NCBI RefSeq assembly: GCF_010233585.1
Contig: NZ_CP045997.1
Span: 8,298,885-8,331,543 of the forward strand
Reading direction: 5' to 3'
DNA: 32,659 nucleotides
DNA from: Spirosoma endbachense
GTDB lineage: Bacteria; Bacteroidota; Bacteroidia; Cytophagales; Spirosomataceae
Below, in pieces: positions 6,906 to 15,275 of this stretch (within the stretch, counting starts at the first letter, position 1; each line of letters opens with the position of its first letter). The notes under the pieces are model-generated. The model had not been told where the DNA came from. It searched no databases and worked only from the letters and a program-made list of their open reading frames with translations. A program made the translations under genes and the position numbers.

Positions 6906-9900
6906 TTACTCCTTAACTAGTTTCACCACTTGCTTTTGCGTTGGGCTTGTCACCTGTAAGAAATAAACTCCTGTTGACCGGCCTAACGATAGTGTAGTAC
7001 GCTCAATCGCAGAAGCCCGCTCAATGGTCGTCACATTTACACTACGTCCCCGGCTGTCAAGCGTTTGCAGGTGTAGCTTCTGCCCAGTTGCTCCACGAAT
7101 CTCAACCTCTACCGATTCGTTTGCCACTGGGTTGCCCAATATCTGCACCGATAAGGTTTCACCGGGCTCATTAACGCCAATTCGAGTGCCTGAGTTACAG
7201 GCGGCCAGCCAGTTGTAACTAAACGTCGACACCACACCTAACTGCTCGGCCTTCAGGGTGATCGTCGAGTTATCTGTATACAACCGCAACGTGTAAGGGC
7301 CAGGATTCGTGGTGGGAATCCGTTCGTTGACTACTGAAAAAGTAATCGGATCGCCTGTTACTCCGCTATAGACCGGTGTAAACGTCACATTCTTCTCACT
7401 AGCCGAGATCGTCTCACAGTTGATCGTGTTGACACCCGTAATGGCGAAACCGGGTGTGCCCCCCCCTGCTGGATTCACCGTCAACTGGAAGCTGGTGCTG
7501 GCCGACAGACTACCGGGATCAGTAGCCGTCACGGTAACGGTGAAGGGCGAACCCACACTCGTCGAAGGCGTTCCCGAAATGGTAGCCGGAGCCGTAAAGC
7601 TCAACCCGGCGGGCAGATCGCTTACGCCTAATGTCAGGTTGGCTGGTGTCTCGGCATCGGTGAAGGTATTGCCCGGAATCACGAACGTAAAGCCTGTACC
7701 TACCGTCGCTGACTGAGGAGCGATGGCATTGACTACCGTTGGTGCGGTGTTGGCAGGTGGCGTAGTGCCACAAGCTGCCAGCCAGTTGTAGCTGAAGCTG
7801 GCCTGAGTGCCATCCTGAACTGCCTTCAGAGTGATCGTCGGATTATCGGTGTACAACCGCAGCGTGTACGGACCCGCAGTGGTGGTTTCAGCCAGTTCGT
7901 TGACCACCGAGAAGGTAATCGGCGAACCGCTGGCACCACTGTAGACTGGATTGAAGGTCACATTCCGCTCACCCGCCGAGAGGGTAGCACAGTTGATGGA
8001 GGTCACCGATGCGATGGTAAAGCTGCCGGGTGTGCCCCCCCCTGCTGGATTCACCGTCAACTGGAAGCTGGTGCTGGCCGACAGACTACCGGGATCAGTA
8101 GCCGTTACGGTAACGGTGAAGGGCGAACCCACACTCGTCGAAGGCGTTCCCGAAATGGTAGCCGGAGCCGTAAAGCTCAACCCGGCGGGCAGACCGCTTG
8201 CAGCCAGCGTTAGGCTACCTGGCGTTTCGGCATCGGTGAAGGTATTGCCCGGAATCACGAACGTAAAGCCTGTACCTACTGTCGCTGACTGAGGAGCGAT
8301 GGCATTGGCTACCGTTGGTGCGGTGTTGGCAGGTGGCGTAGTGCCACAAGCTGCCAGCCAGTTGTAGCTGAAGCTGGCCTGAGTGCCATCCTGAACTGCC
8401 TTCAGGGTGATCGTCGGATTATCGGTGTACAACCGCAGCGTGTACGGACCCGCAGTGGTGGTTTCAGCCAGTTCGTTGACCACCGAGAAGGTAATCGGCG
8501 AACCGCTGGCACCACTGTAGACCGGATTGAAGGTCACATTCCGCTCACCCGCCGAGAGGGTAGCACAGTTGATGGAGGTCACCGATGCGATGGTAAAGCT
8601 GCCGGGTGTGCCCCCCCCTACCGGATTCACCATCAACTGGAAGCTGGTGCTGGCCGACAGACTACCGGGATCAGTAGCCGTCACGGTAACGGTGAAGGGC
8701 GAACCCACACTCGTCGAAGGCGTTCCCGAAATGGTAGCCGGAGCCGTAAAGCTCAACCCGGCGGGCAGATCGCTTACAGCCAGCGTTAGGCTACCTGGCG
8801 TTTCGGCATCGGTGAAGGTATTGCCCGGAATCACCAGACTAAAACCCGTACCTACTGTCGCCGATTGGGGGGCGATGGCATTGGCTACGGTTGGAGCCGT
8901 GTTTGGAGCAAACAACTTGGTCAGATCGAAACGAGCCCCGATCGGATTATGATCGGAGGTTGTATTTCCGTAGTTTGGAATACTGAACGGCTGAATAACA
9001 TACGACGAATTATCAATATAGCCAGCACTAAGATCGTTCGAAACAATCATGTGATCGATAAAGCTAGCTGATGAATTAAAGGTCGAGCAATTCTGCTGTT
9101 CGAGTGGCTTCGTTATAACGTTATAATTCGTTCCATCTGTTACGAAATTGTTGAACGACGAAACTGGTGAGCTTGTATAGATCGATGTCGTTGACTTGTC
9201 GTTGTAATCGCCCAAAATTACGACGTTCGCATTCGGGTATTGATTATCAAGCAGGGTCTTCAAATCGGTAAAATCCTGCTGCCGACGGTTGAAATCATCG
9301 GCTGCATCTCCTGATTTAGCGTGAAGAGCAACAACGTGTACACGACGTGTTGTACCGTTGATCGTTACATCACCCACAAACATAAACGGCAATCGGCCCG
9401 ATGACCAGCCGTTACCGCTTGGGTAGTCATAACGTGCTGACGAGCCAACGAGCAATGCTTTTGTTTCAGCCAGTACTGGTGTTACGGTTGCCGTGTTATA
9501 AATTACACAGACTTTCTGGGCATATTTAGTTGGCCCGAAAACCGTAGGTGGATTTCCGGTCGGCGTTTGTGTACATTCATCCTGAAAATAATACGAAAAC
9601 TTATCCGAACATACGTAGCTGTAGCTGCCAGGTATTGCGGCTACGGTCGCCTTAAACCGATCGATGTCGCTTATCTCTTCCGTTGCAATGATATCGGCAT
9701 TCAGTTTATTAAGGACTGTTACCGCGTTCGATTGCTGAAGATCCTCGTTGGTTGGCCCCATATCATTATAATTCAGGTTACCGTTGGGGCAAATGATTGT
9801 ACCACCATCTGCACCAAAGAACTCCATATTCCAGGCGGCAATATCCAGCGTCTGATCACGGGACAGAGTAGTAGACTCCGTTCCTCCACACTGTGCATCC

Positions 9901-11924
9901 TGCGCAGCCGTACTACCCGGAATATCAGGCAAAATACGTGGTTGAAACTGAAGTCCATTTGTACCGGGTGTTGTTGCCCCGGATACGAAACGATCGGAAA
10001 TACCCGTCACGCTGACGGGGTTACTGGGACGACCTGCTCCGGCCAATGGCGAATTGGCGCTAATCCGTATGACACCCGACTGTCCGCCCGCCGTTATCGT
10101 ATAGCTTGCACCACCGGCAAACGTTGGGCCAGAACCGCTAATGGTGGCGTTGGCAATGGAGACGAGTTGGCCTTGATAATTGGCCAGTTGATCGGGTGTA
10201 ATGGCAATAGGCGTCGGCACAACCGTTCCGGCTCCTGAAACAATGGTAAAATTGGTAGCGGCAGGAGACGTTATTTCGGTAAAGCCATTAAACACACTGA
10301 TCGGGCCACGCGCCTGTACAAGATCACCAATCTGCACGATTGTGGTCAGATCTGTTCCCGTAGGACTGCTGTAAACGACGATACCACCTGTTTCGTCCTG
10401 AATGTAAATCTGGCGGGCACCGAGTTGATTTGTAACCGTTACCCGGCCCTGAATCGTATAGGTTTGACCGATGTTAGCCCGTACGATCGAGATGGGCGTG
10501 AATGGGCTGTTGGAGTTGACGGTTCCACTCACCGATACATTAGCGGTAAGGCTGCCCGATACATTCGTAACCGTACCTGTTACCAGGCCAGCCGAAGCAG
10601 CAGTTAACCGGGCATAGACCACGGGTGATGCCGTAGCGGCAGGAATTATCACCGATGCGCCAAACCCACTTCCCGATGTTGTGCTCACTTCAACCCCCGA
10701 CGGAGCCGTAGCCGTAATATCGTTTGTGAGGTTAGCCGTTGTCAGCGTATAAGACTGTTCAGCCGATGGCGTACCCTGCGTAGTCGAAAATCCTGTTAAT
10801 GTAGTCGGAGCCGCCGTTAATATTGGCGCACTGGGCGCATTGACCTGACCGCTAACCGTTACAGAAGCCGTTAGTGTTCCGGCATACGTATTGGTGATTG
10901 TACCACTGAAGGCACCCGTTGCAGCAGTGCTACTTAACCGGGCATAAACTACCTGTGATACACTCCCCGATGAAGGCGAAATGGATAAGGTAGGGCCAAA
11001 CAAAGAATTATCTGTACTTAATTCAATACCTGTGGTGGCAGAAACAGACACTGGAGACGATTCCAATGTACTTCCTGTGAGTGTATACGTTTGAGATGAT
11101 GAAGCGATGCCTTGTGTGGCAGCAAAACCTGTTAATGATGTTGGTGTAGTCGATAAGGTGGCTACAGGAGTTGAGCTGCTCGTCACATCAGCCCAGGCTG
11201 TACCTACCCGAATGTAATCGACTGCCACCGAATACGCATTACTACCCTGGCGAAGCGCTATGTTTGCAATGGCACTTGCATCGGCACCGGTTGCTGCCGA
11301 ATAGGTAGCACTCGGTGTTTCGGGCTCCGTACTACTTAATGCTGGACTTATAAACAGCGATGCAACATCGTTGGTTGTAGAGGCAACAAATGTGTATTTT
11401 ACAACGATAAAATAAGTTGTATTATAACTTAATACTGATGAAGCGTAAACGGAAACGTTTGTGCCACTACTGCGGACAATTCCAAGCTGATAACCAGCCC
11501 CACTCTGCTTAACAACTACTCGACCCGTAAACTCAGATCCAGTACTTCCGGGCATAAAATGAAAAAAGTAGTCTTCTGTGGCTGAAGCGCTGCTTACATT
11601 AATGAGCATAGACGCATAAACACTGCCACTGTTCGCGCTGGAGCCAATCGCTTTATTGTCATCTTCCCGAGAGCCACCTCCACCCGCCACCAGAGCCGAG
11701 CCGCCCGCAGTTGACAGACCCGTAAATGTTAAATTGGTTGATACAGCACTTATTGAAGTTGCCGTACCACTATGAGCCACCCACCCCTGGGCCGTTAGCG
11801 AATAAGGTGTTGTTGCAGCACTAAAATCTTCCGTCAATAGCTGAGCCCTGGCCCCTTGGGCAAAGAGCAAAACCATAAGCCACAGCCATAGCTGGCTTAC
11901 TTTACGTAAACATCGAAACATCAT
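6906..11924 (-). CDS. Giant secreted endonuclease/exonuclease/phosphatase-family nuclease with Ig-like repeats and T9SS sorting domain
   Basis: A 1672-residue exported protein, probably an extracellular DNase of the ExeM/YhcR-like kind. Order: signal peptide (cleavage after GARA, about residue 27); a jelly-roll or LamG-like region (about 28-245); two Ig-like repeats containing LTGFxxTQG (about 250-470); an OB-fold-like domain (about 475-560, IYIQDETGGIVVYS); a DNase I-like EEP domain (about 692-998); three 192-residue units (1008-1583), each a dystroglycan/He_PIG-type domain plus a second beta domain; and a type IX secretion C-terminal domain (about 1584-1672, GVYFLQVTSPTQKQVVKLVK). The EEP catalytic set looks complete: Asn in WNMEFFG, Glu in IIATEEI, His in ALHAKSG, Asp/Asn in LGDYND, and SDHNP. 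Start is MM at 11919-11924. The target polymer (DNA or RNA) and cell-surface versus free location are inferred. Confidence 0.92.
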   Translation of the reverse strand: MMFRCLRKVSQLWLWLMVLLFAQGARAQLLTEDFSAATTPYSLTAQGWVAHSGTATSISAVSTNLTFTGLSTAGGSALVAGGGGSREDDNKAIGSSANSGSVYASMLINVSSASATEDYFFHFMPGSTGSEFTGRVVVKQSGAGYQLGIVRSSGTNVSVYASSVLSYNTTYFIVVKYTFVASTTNDVASLFISPALSSTEPETPSATYSAATGADASAIANIALRQGSNAYSVAVDYIRVGTAWADVTSSSTPVATLSTTPTSLTGFAATQGIASSSQTYTLTGSTLESSPVSVSATTGIELSTDNSLFGPTLSISPSSGSVSQVVYARLSSTAATGAFSGTITNTYAGTLTASVTVSGQVNAPSAPILTAAPTTLTGFSTTQGTPSAEQSYTLTTANLTNDITATAPSGVEVSTTSGSGFGASVIIPAATASPVVYARLTAASAGLVTGTVTNVSGSLTANVSVSGTVNSNSPFTPISIVRANIGQTYTIQGRVTVTNQLGARQIYIQDETGGIVVYSSPTGTDLTTIVQIGDLVQARGPISVFNGFTEITSPAATNFTIVSGAGTVVPTPIAITPDQLANYQGQLVSIANATISGSGPTFAGGASYTITAGGQSGVIRISANSPLAGAGRPSNPVSVTGISDRFVSGATTPGTNGLQFQPRILPDIPGSTAAQDAQCGGTESTTLSRDQTLDIAAWNMEFFGADGGTIICPNGNLNYNDMGPTNEDLQQSNAVTVLNKLNADIIATEEISDIDRFKATVAAIPGSYSYVCSDKFSYYFQDECTQTPTGNPPTVFGPTKYAQKVCVIYNTATVTPVLAETKALLVGSSARYDYPSGNGWSSGRLPFMFVGDVTINGTTRRVHVVALHAKSGDAADDFNRRQQDFTDLKTLLDNQYPNANVVILGDYNDKSTTSIYTSSPVSSFNNFVTDGTNYNVITKPLEQQNCSTFNSSASFIDHMIVSNDLSAGYIDNSSYVIQPFSIPNYGNTTSDHNPIGARFDLTKLFAPNTAPTVANAIAPQSATVGTGFSLVIPGNTFTDAETPGSLTLAVSDLPAGLSFTAPATISGTPSTSVGSPFTVTVTATDPGSLSASTSFQLMVNPVGGGTPGSFTIASVTSINCATLSAGERNVTFNPVYSGASGSPITFSVVNELAETTTAGPYTLRLYTDNPTITLKAVQDGTQASFSYNWLAACGTTPPANTAPTVANAIAPQSATVGTGFTFVIPGNTFTDAETPGSLTLAASGLPAGLSFTAPATISGTPSTSVGSPFTVTVTATDPGSLSASTSFQLTVNPAGGGTPGSFTIASVTSINCATLSAGERNVTFNPVYSGASGSPITFSVVNELAETTTAGPYTLRLYTDNPTITLKAVQDGTQASFSYNWLAACGTTPPANTAPTVVNAIAPQSATVGTGFTFVIPGNTFTDAETPANLTLGVSDLPAGLSFTAPATISGTPSTSVGSPFTVTVTATDPGSLSASTSFQLTVNPAGGGTPGFAITGVNTINCETISASEKNVTFTPVYSGVTGDPITFSVVNERIPTTNPGPYTLRLYTDNSTITLKAEQLGVVSTFSYNWLAACNSGTRIGVNEPGETLSVQILGNPVANESVEVEIRGATGQKLHLQTLDSRGRSVNVTTIERASAIERTTLSLGRSTGVYFLQVTSPTQKQVVKLVKE
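7176..8903 (-). repeat. Three tandem 576-bp in-frame repeats inside the nuclease gene
   Basis: Units are 8328-8903, 7752-8327 and 7176-7751. Each encodes 192 residues beginning NTAPTV. The first two are almost identical at DNA level; the third keeps the first half but has diverged in the second half (NERIPTTNPG in place of NELAETTTAG). Each unit has a run of eight C (7459-7466, 8035-8042, 8611-8618) coding for consecutive glycines. Because 576 is a multiple of three, unit gain or loss keeps the frame, whereas slippage in a C8 run does not. Confidence 0.95.
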
Positions 11925-12129
11925 ATTAATTGGATTAGTAAAACTGAGGTAAATTTACTCTAAACCCGGCTCTCGAGTTTTATCTGATCATTAAATAATG
12001 GGTTCACACGATCAATTTTTAACCCCTTCTTTATAGCGACCGAATCAGTCAGTTAACCAAATAAATATAAACATAAACTTATAGTAAATTTACCACAAGT
12101 AAACACAATACATATGATTGTAGACTACC

Positions 12130-12813
12130 TTAATTAACAATCCGAAAAGCCATTTTTGCTTTCTCGCGCGATAGTGCATTAAAATGCCACCACTCGAATT
12201 CAATCGAACTAAATCCACCCTGTCGCATAGCCGTACGCAGGATCAGACGATTAGCAATTTGTTTCTGAGTTAATTTGCCTGCTTTTAGCAATTCGTTCTC
12301 TCGGGATGGATAGGCCAGTTCACCGAAAAAATCGTATTTCGTACCCATGTCGAGCGGTTTGCCCTCTGCGGTAGCAACGGTCAAGTCTACCGCACAGCCG
12401 TAGTTATGAATGGAGCCCTTTCGTGGATCGGCCACGTATTTCTGTCGCTCATTTTCGGGCATAGAAGGCAGCGCATTCCAGAGGTTCCACTGAGCCGTAC
12501 GGGGCCGGGCAGCATCATAAACCAGTAGCCGTAAATCAGGATGGTGTTCTTGCAGGTACTTACTGGCGCTGGCGAGTTTTTTAGCGGCCATGGGTTGCAT
12601 ATACGCCCGCGTGAGGTCTCCATACACGTCTTTACCGACAAAGTTGTCGGTCGTTGAGTATTTAAGCTCTACCAAAATGGACGGGTCCACTTTTTGCACA
12701 TCAACCAGACCCTGTTTTACCATTGCCTCTTCAACGTGTTGCGCAATGAGCGAAAGAGCGAATGTATGAACGAGTGAAAAAGTAACTGCAAAAACAGGAA
12801 TGTGTATCTTCAT
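12130..12813 (-). CDS. VanX/DdpX-like D-alanyl-D-alanine dipeptidase (M15D), exported
   Basis: A 227-residue zinc dipeptidase expected to hydrolyse D-Ala-D-Ala. Metal ligands fit the M15D pattern SxHxxGxAxD: SIHNYGCAVD gives His136 and Asp143. EFEWWHF gives Glu207 (catalytic base) and His210 (third ligand). The Arg in YDAARPRTAQ matches the conserved substrate/transition-state Arg. The start is ATG 12811-12813, not the TTG six codons upstream. A signal peptide ends about SLIAQ, so the enzyme is probably periplasmic, fitting peptidoglycan peptide salvage rather than cytoplasmic vancomycin resistance; no vanH/vanA genes are nearby. The hydrophobic core of the signal peptide is encoded by an 8-bp repeat array (12748-12779). 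Confidence 0.92.
   Translation of the reverse strand: MKIHIPVFAVTFSLVHTFALSLIAQHVEEAMVKQGLVDVQKVDPSILVELKYSTTDNFVGKDVYGDLTRAYMQPMAAKKLASASKYLQEHHPDLRLLVYDAARPRTAQWNLWNALPSMPENERQKYVADPRKGSIHNYGCAVDLTVATAEGKPLDMGTKYDFFGELAYPSRENELLKAGKLTQKQIANRLILRTAMRQGGFSSIEFEWWHFNALSREKAKMAFRIVN
12748..12779 (+). repeat. GAGCGAAW octamer array, copy 1 (inside signal-peptide coding region)
   Basis: Four successive 8-mers in strict 8-bp phase: GAGCGAAA, GAGCGAAT, GTATGAAC, GAGTGAAA. On the minus strand they encode most of FSLVHTFALS in the signal peptide of the VanX-like protein. Confidence 0.7.
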
Positions 12814-12888
12814 CGACTTACGTTGCTTCAAAATTGGTTTATGCCAAACGATCCAGTAAACTTACAGCATTTCTAACCAAGCTATAAA

Positions 12889-12931
12889 GAATGAATAAAT
12901 GAAGGCAATTCGCTCTTTCATTCTTTCGCTC
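12889..12931. repeat. GAGCGAAW octamer array, copy 2 (upstream of the SpmAB-like gene)
   Basis: Positions 12908-12931 carry three 8-mers ATTCGCTC, TTTCATTC and TTTCGCTC (complements of GAGCGAAT, GAATGAAA and GAGCGAAA). They are preceded by GAATGAAT and AAATGAAG on the opposite strand (12889-12904), giving a partly inverted arrangement. The array ends 11 bp before the ATG at 12943. Confidence 0.65.
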
Positions 12932-12942
12932 ATTAACAACGC

Positions 12943-14178
12943 ATGGCTCTTAACTACATCTGGGTTGCTTTCTTTGTCATTGCTTTTCTGGTTGCCCTGG
13001 CCAAACTGATTTTCCTGGGCGATACCGAGATTTTTAAAATCATTGTGGAAGGACTCTTCGACTCGTCGAAAGTGGCCGTTATGGATATTGCACTGCCCCT
13101 GGCGGGGGTTATGACGTTCTTCCTTGGTCTGCTCAACATCGGCGAAAAGGCAGGAGCTATTAATTTTATGGCCCGTATCATCGGTCCTTTTTTCCATAAA
13201 CTGTTCCCGGAAGTCCCCAAAGATCACCCGGCCAACGGCCAGATGATCATGAACTTCTCGGCGAATATGATTGGTCTGGACAATGCCGCTACGCCTTTCG
13301 GCCTCAAAGCAATGGCTAGTTTGCAGGAGTTGAACCCAAGCAAAGACACAGCCTCCAATGCCCAGATTATGTTTCTGGTTTTGCACACGTCAGGGCTACA
13401 GATCATTCCACTCAGCGTCATGGCGCAACGGGCAATTCTGGGCGCTACCGATCCATCGGATGTGTTTATTCCGTGCGTCATTGGCACCTACGTCACAACG
13501 GTTGTTGCGTTGGTAGCCGTTGCCATTAAGCAGCGGATAAATCTCATCAATGCGACTGTACTAGGCTGGCTGGGTGGCGTTACAGCGTTGATTGGTGGCG
13601 CCTTGTGGCTGCTGGCAGGCCGACCCAAAGAAGAAATCGAAACGTTTTCCAAGGTGTTTGGCAACGTCGTTCTGATGGCCCTCATTGTATCGTTTCTCCT
13701 CGGTGCCATCCGAAAAAAGGTACCGATTTTTGAGACATTCATCGAAGGGGCGAAAGCTGGATTTGAAACAACGGTAAAGATCATTCCATACCTGGTGGGA
13801 ATGCTGGTGGCCATTGGTGCCTTCCGAAACGCTGGAGCTATGGACTACCTGGTTGGTGGTCTGAAATACCTGTTTGCGTTAACTGGCATGAATACCGACT
13901 TTACCGATGCGCTTCCTGTAGCGCTGATGAAACCCCTGAGTGGTGCCGGAGCCCGAGCTTTGATGATCGACGCCATGAAACAATTTGGGCCGGATTCTTT
14001 CGTCGGTCGACTGGTTTGCATCTTTCAGGGATCGGCCGATACTACGTTTTACATCGTAGCCCTGTATTTTGGCTCGGTCGGCATCCGCAACTCCCGCCAT
14101 GCAATACCCTACGGATTATTTGCCGATTTAGTTGGCGTCATCGCAGGTATTGCTCTCGGATATTTCTTTTTTCACTGA
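12943..14178 (+). CDS. Nucleoside-recognition (Gate) domain membrane protein, SpmA-SpmB fusion type
   Basis: A 411-residue polytopic inner-membrane protein with two Gate/nucleoside-recognition domains, corresponding to Bacillus SpmA (N-terminal half) and SpmB (C-terminal half) fused in one chain. The SpmA-like hallmark MIGLDNAATPFGLKAM is near residues 108-123, and the SpmB-like hallmarks are PLSGAGARALMIDAM and FQGSADTTFYIVALYFGSVG. Roughly ten hydrophobic segments are visible. The fusion is common in Gram-negative bacteria that do not sporulate; the transported substrate is unknown, and nucleosides are only suggested by the domain name. It is divergent from the VanX-like gene, which fits an envelope role but does not prove it. 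The start ATG is preceded by the octamer repeat array instead of a recognisable ribosome-binding site. Confidence 0.9.
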   Translation: MALNYIWVAFFVIAFLVALAKLIFLGDTEIFKIIVEGLFDSSKVAVMDIALPLAGVMTFFLGLLNIGEKAGAINFMARIIGPFFHKLFPEVPKDHPANGQMIMNFSANMIGLDNAATPFGLKAMASLQELNPSKDTASNAQIMFLVLHTSGLQIIPLSVMAQRAILGATDPSDVFIPCVIGTYVTTVVALVAVAIKQRINLINATVLGWLGGVTALIGGALWLLAGRPKEEIETFSKVFGNVVLMALIVSFLLGAIRKKVPIFETFIEGAKAGFETTVKIIPYLVGMLVAIGAFRNAGAMDYLVGGLKYLFALTGMNTDFTDALPVALMKPLSGAGARALMIDAMKQFGPDSFVGRLVCIFQGSADTTFYIVALYFGSVGIRNSRHAIPYGLFADLVGVIAGIALGYFFFH

Positions 14179-14238
14179 GCAAAAACAGCTGTGACGGTGT
14201 TATACCTTTAACAAAAACAGCTCAATAGATTAATCTAC

Positions 14239-14415
14239 ATGAACATTCCGCAAGTCCGCGAACATCTTCATCGACTGATCGACGAAGTAGACGACATTTA
14301 TGTACTCAATGGCCTGTATCGCACGCTGCTCTCCGACAAACGACAACGTGAAGATTACGAGAAAGAACAGGCTCGGGCCGACGAAAAAAAACAGACTCGG
14401 GGACGCCCCCATTAA
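14239..14415 (+). CDS. 58-residue acidic/basic helical protein, antitoxin-like
   Basis: ATG 14239 to TAA 14413-14415 encodes 58 residues. The N-terminal half (MNIPQVREHLHRLIDEVDDI, then YVLNGLYRTLL) resembles short addiction-module or RelB-like antitoxins of Bacteroidota, where an LHxLIDxxDD helix is followed by a short YxxL segment. The C-terminal half is highly charged (KRQREDYEKEQARADEKK) and probably disordered or coiled. No toxin gene lies beside it: the SpmAB-like gene is upstream on the same strand (60-bp gap) and the DUF1345 gene is convergent, with stop codons overlapping by 4 bp. It may be an orphan antitoxin or an unrelated small protein. Sound codon use and a compact fit between neighbours support coding. 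Confidence 0.6.
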   Translation: MNIPQVREHLHRLIDEVDDIYVLNGLYRTLLSDKRQREDYEKEQARADEKKQTRGRPH

Positions 14416-15074
14416 AGCTTCCCGGAAAGGCCGCCAACCGTTAGCGCAATGATGATCGTATTGAACAGAAACGACAGCACTCCATGCGCTAAAGCCACCC
14501 GGCGTATCCGCTTCGAACTGATGGCTACGTCAGAAACCTGACTTGTCATACCGATGATGAACGCGAAGTAGGCAAAATCCAGATAATCCGGTTCGGGGTC
14601 ATTGGGAAATTCCAGCCCGCCGGGCCGTTTCTTCTGGTTTGGGTCATTGCCATAAAACAGGTGGGCATATCGGATCGTAAACAGCGTATGAACGAGCGTC
14701 CAGGCACTTGCTACGGCCAGAATTGACAGCGTAATGCTCTCCGACCGGTTATCATCGCTTATGGAATCCAGTAAGGCAATAACGGCAAATAAGCTGGCCA
14801 CGGCGGCCATAAGCACAAAAATCAGGATCATTATCCGGCTCGAATCTTCAAGGCGGAAAAGCTGAGGCAATTCGCGGGGGTGCGCGTTAAAAATAGTCAG
14901 CCACATCAGGAACAGCATCGTTAGGGCAAAAACTATCCAGATAATGGTTGCACAGGCTGCGCCACTGACTACATCTGTCATCCAAAAATAGGCGATCAGA
15001 GCCGCTATCGAAGCAATGATCAGCCGATGGCTGAGATCAAAACGAGTGATTTTAAGTAACAGACTGGATAGCAT
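14412..15074 (-). CDS. DUF1345 family integral membrane protein
   Basis: A 220-residue protein with about five hydrophobic segments. The DUF1345 signature is near the C-terminus: DYLDFAYFAFIIGMTSQVSD, followed by a final transmembrane segment. Function of the family is unknown. The length is typical. The start ATG is at 15072-15074. Its stop overlaps the stop of the 58-residue gene on the opposite strand. Upstream, a long hairpin (15144-15194) separates it from the divergent MFS gene. Confidence 0.88.
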   Translation of the reverse strand: MLSSLLLKITRFDLSHRLIIASIAALIAYFWMTDVVSGAACATIIWIVFALTMLFLMWLTIFNAHPRELPQLFRLEDSSRIMILIFVLMAAVASLFAVIALLDSISDDNRSESITLSILAVASAWTLVHTLFTIRYAHLFYGNDPNQKKRPGGLEFPNDPEPDYLDFAYFAFIIGMTSQVSDVAISSKRIRRVALAHGVLSFLFNTIIIALTVGGLSGKL

Positions 15075-15143
15075 ATCCTCGATTGATTGAAGCGAAAAAT
15101 CTCCCTGGCTATAAGACAGGGAAACGAAAGTTTTATGTATAAT

Positions 15144-15194
15144 TTTTGCCGAAAGCCACTGCCCTGGCGAACTGTGGTACGGCTTTCGGCAAAA
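15144..15194. other. Long perfect inverted repeat in a divergent intergenic region
   Basis: Arms TTTTGCCGAAAGCC (15144-15157) and GGCTTTCGGCAAAA (15181-15194) pair perfectly over 14 bp; CCAC/GTGG inside can lengthen the stem. It lies between two divergent genes (DUF1345 on minus, MFS on plus), so a terminator role is not expected. It could be an operator, an element remnant, or a terminator of a lost gene. Confidence 0.6.
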
Positions 15195-15275
15195 GTCCCA
15201 CTATTTTGTAAACATATCATTCCGATACCTCAATAAGAAATTCCGCAGGGTTCCGATTCATCGTACTTTCGCGTC

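Noticed and set aside
7176..8903. CRISPR-like regular repeats
   Set aside because: Units are 576 bp, coding and contiguous, with no spacers and no cas genes.
7951..8952. Similar antisense open frames repeating in step with the 576-bp units
   Set aside because: They exist only because the underlying repeat is duplicated; low-complexity Val/Pro/Gly product.
9567..10238. 223-codon open frame on the plus strand
   Set aside because: Antisense to the nuclease catalytic region; Arg/Cys/Gly-rich product typical of a shadow frame.
12130..12813. Vancomycin resistance locus
   Set aside because: No vanA/vanH or two-component genes beside it, and the enzyme has a signal peptide, whereas resistance VanX is cytoplasmic.
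12862..13386. 174-codon open frame on the minus strand
   Set aside because: Antisense to the SpmAB-like gene, no domain, His/Gln-rich.
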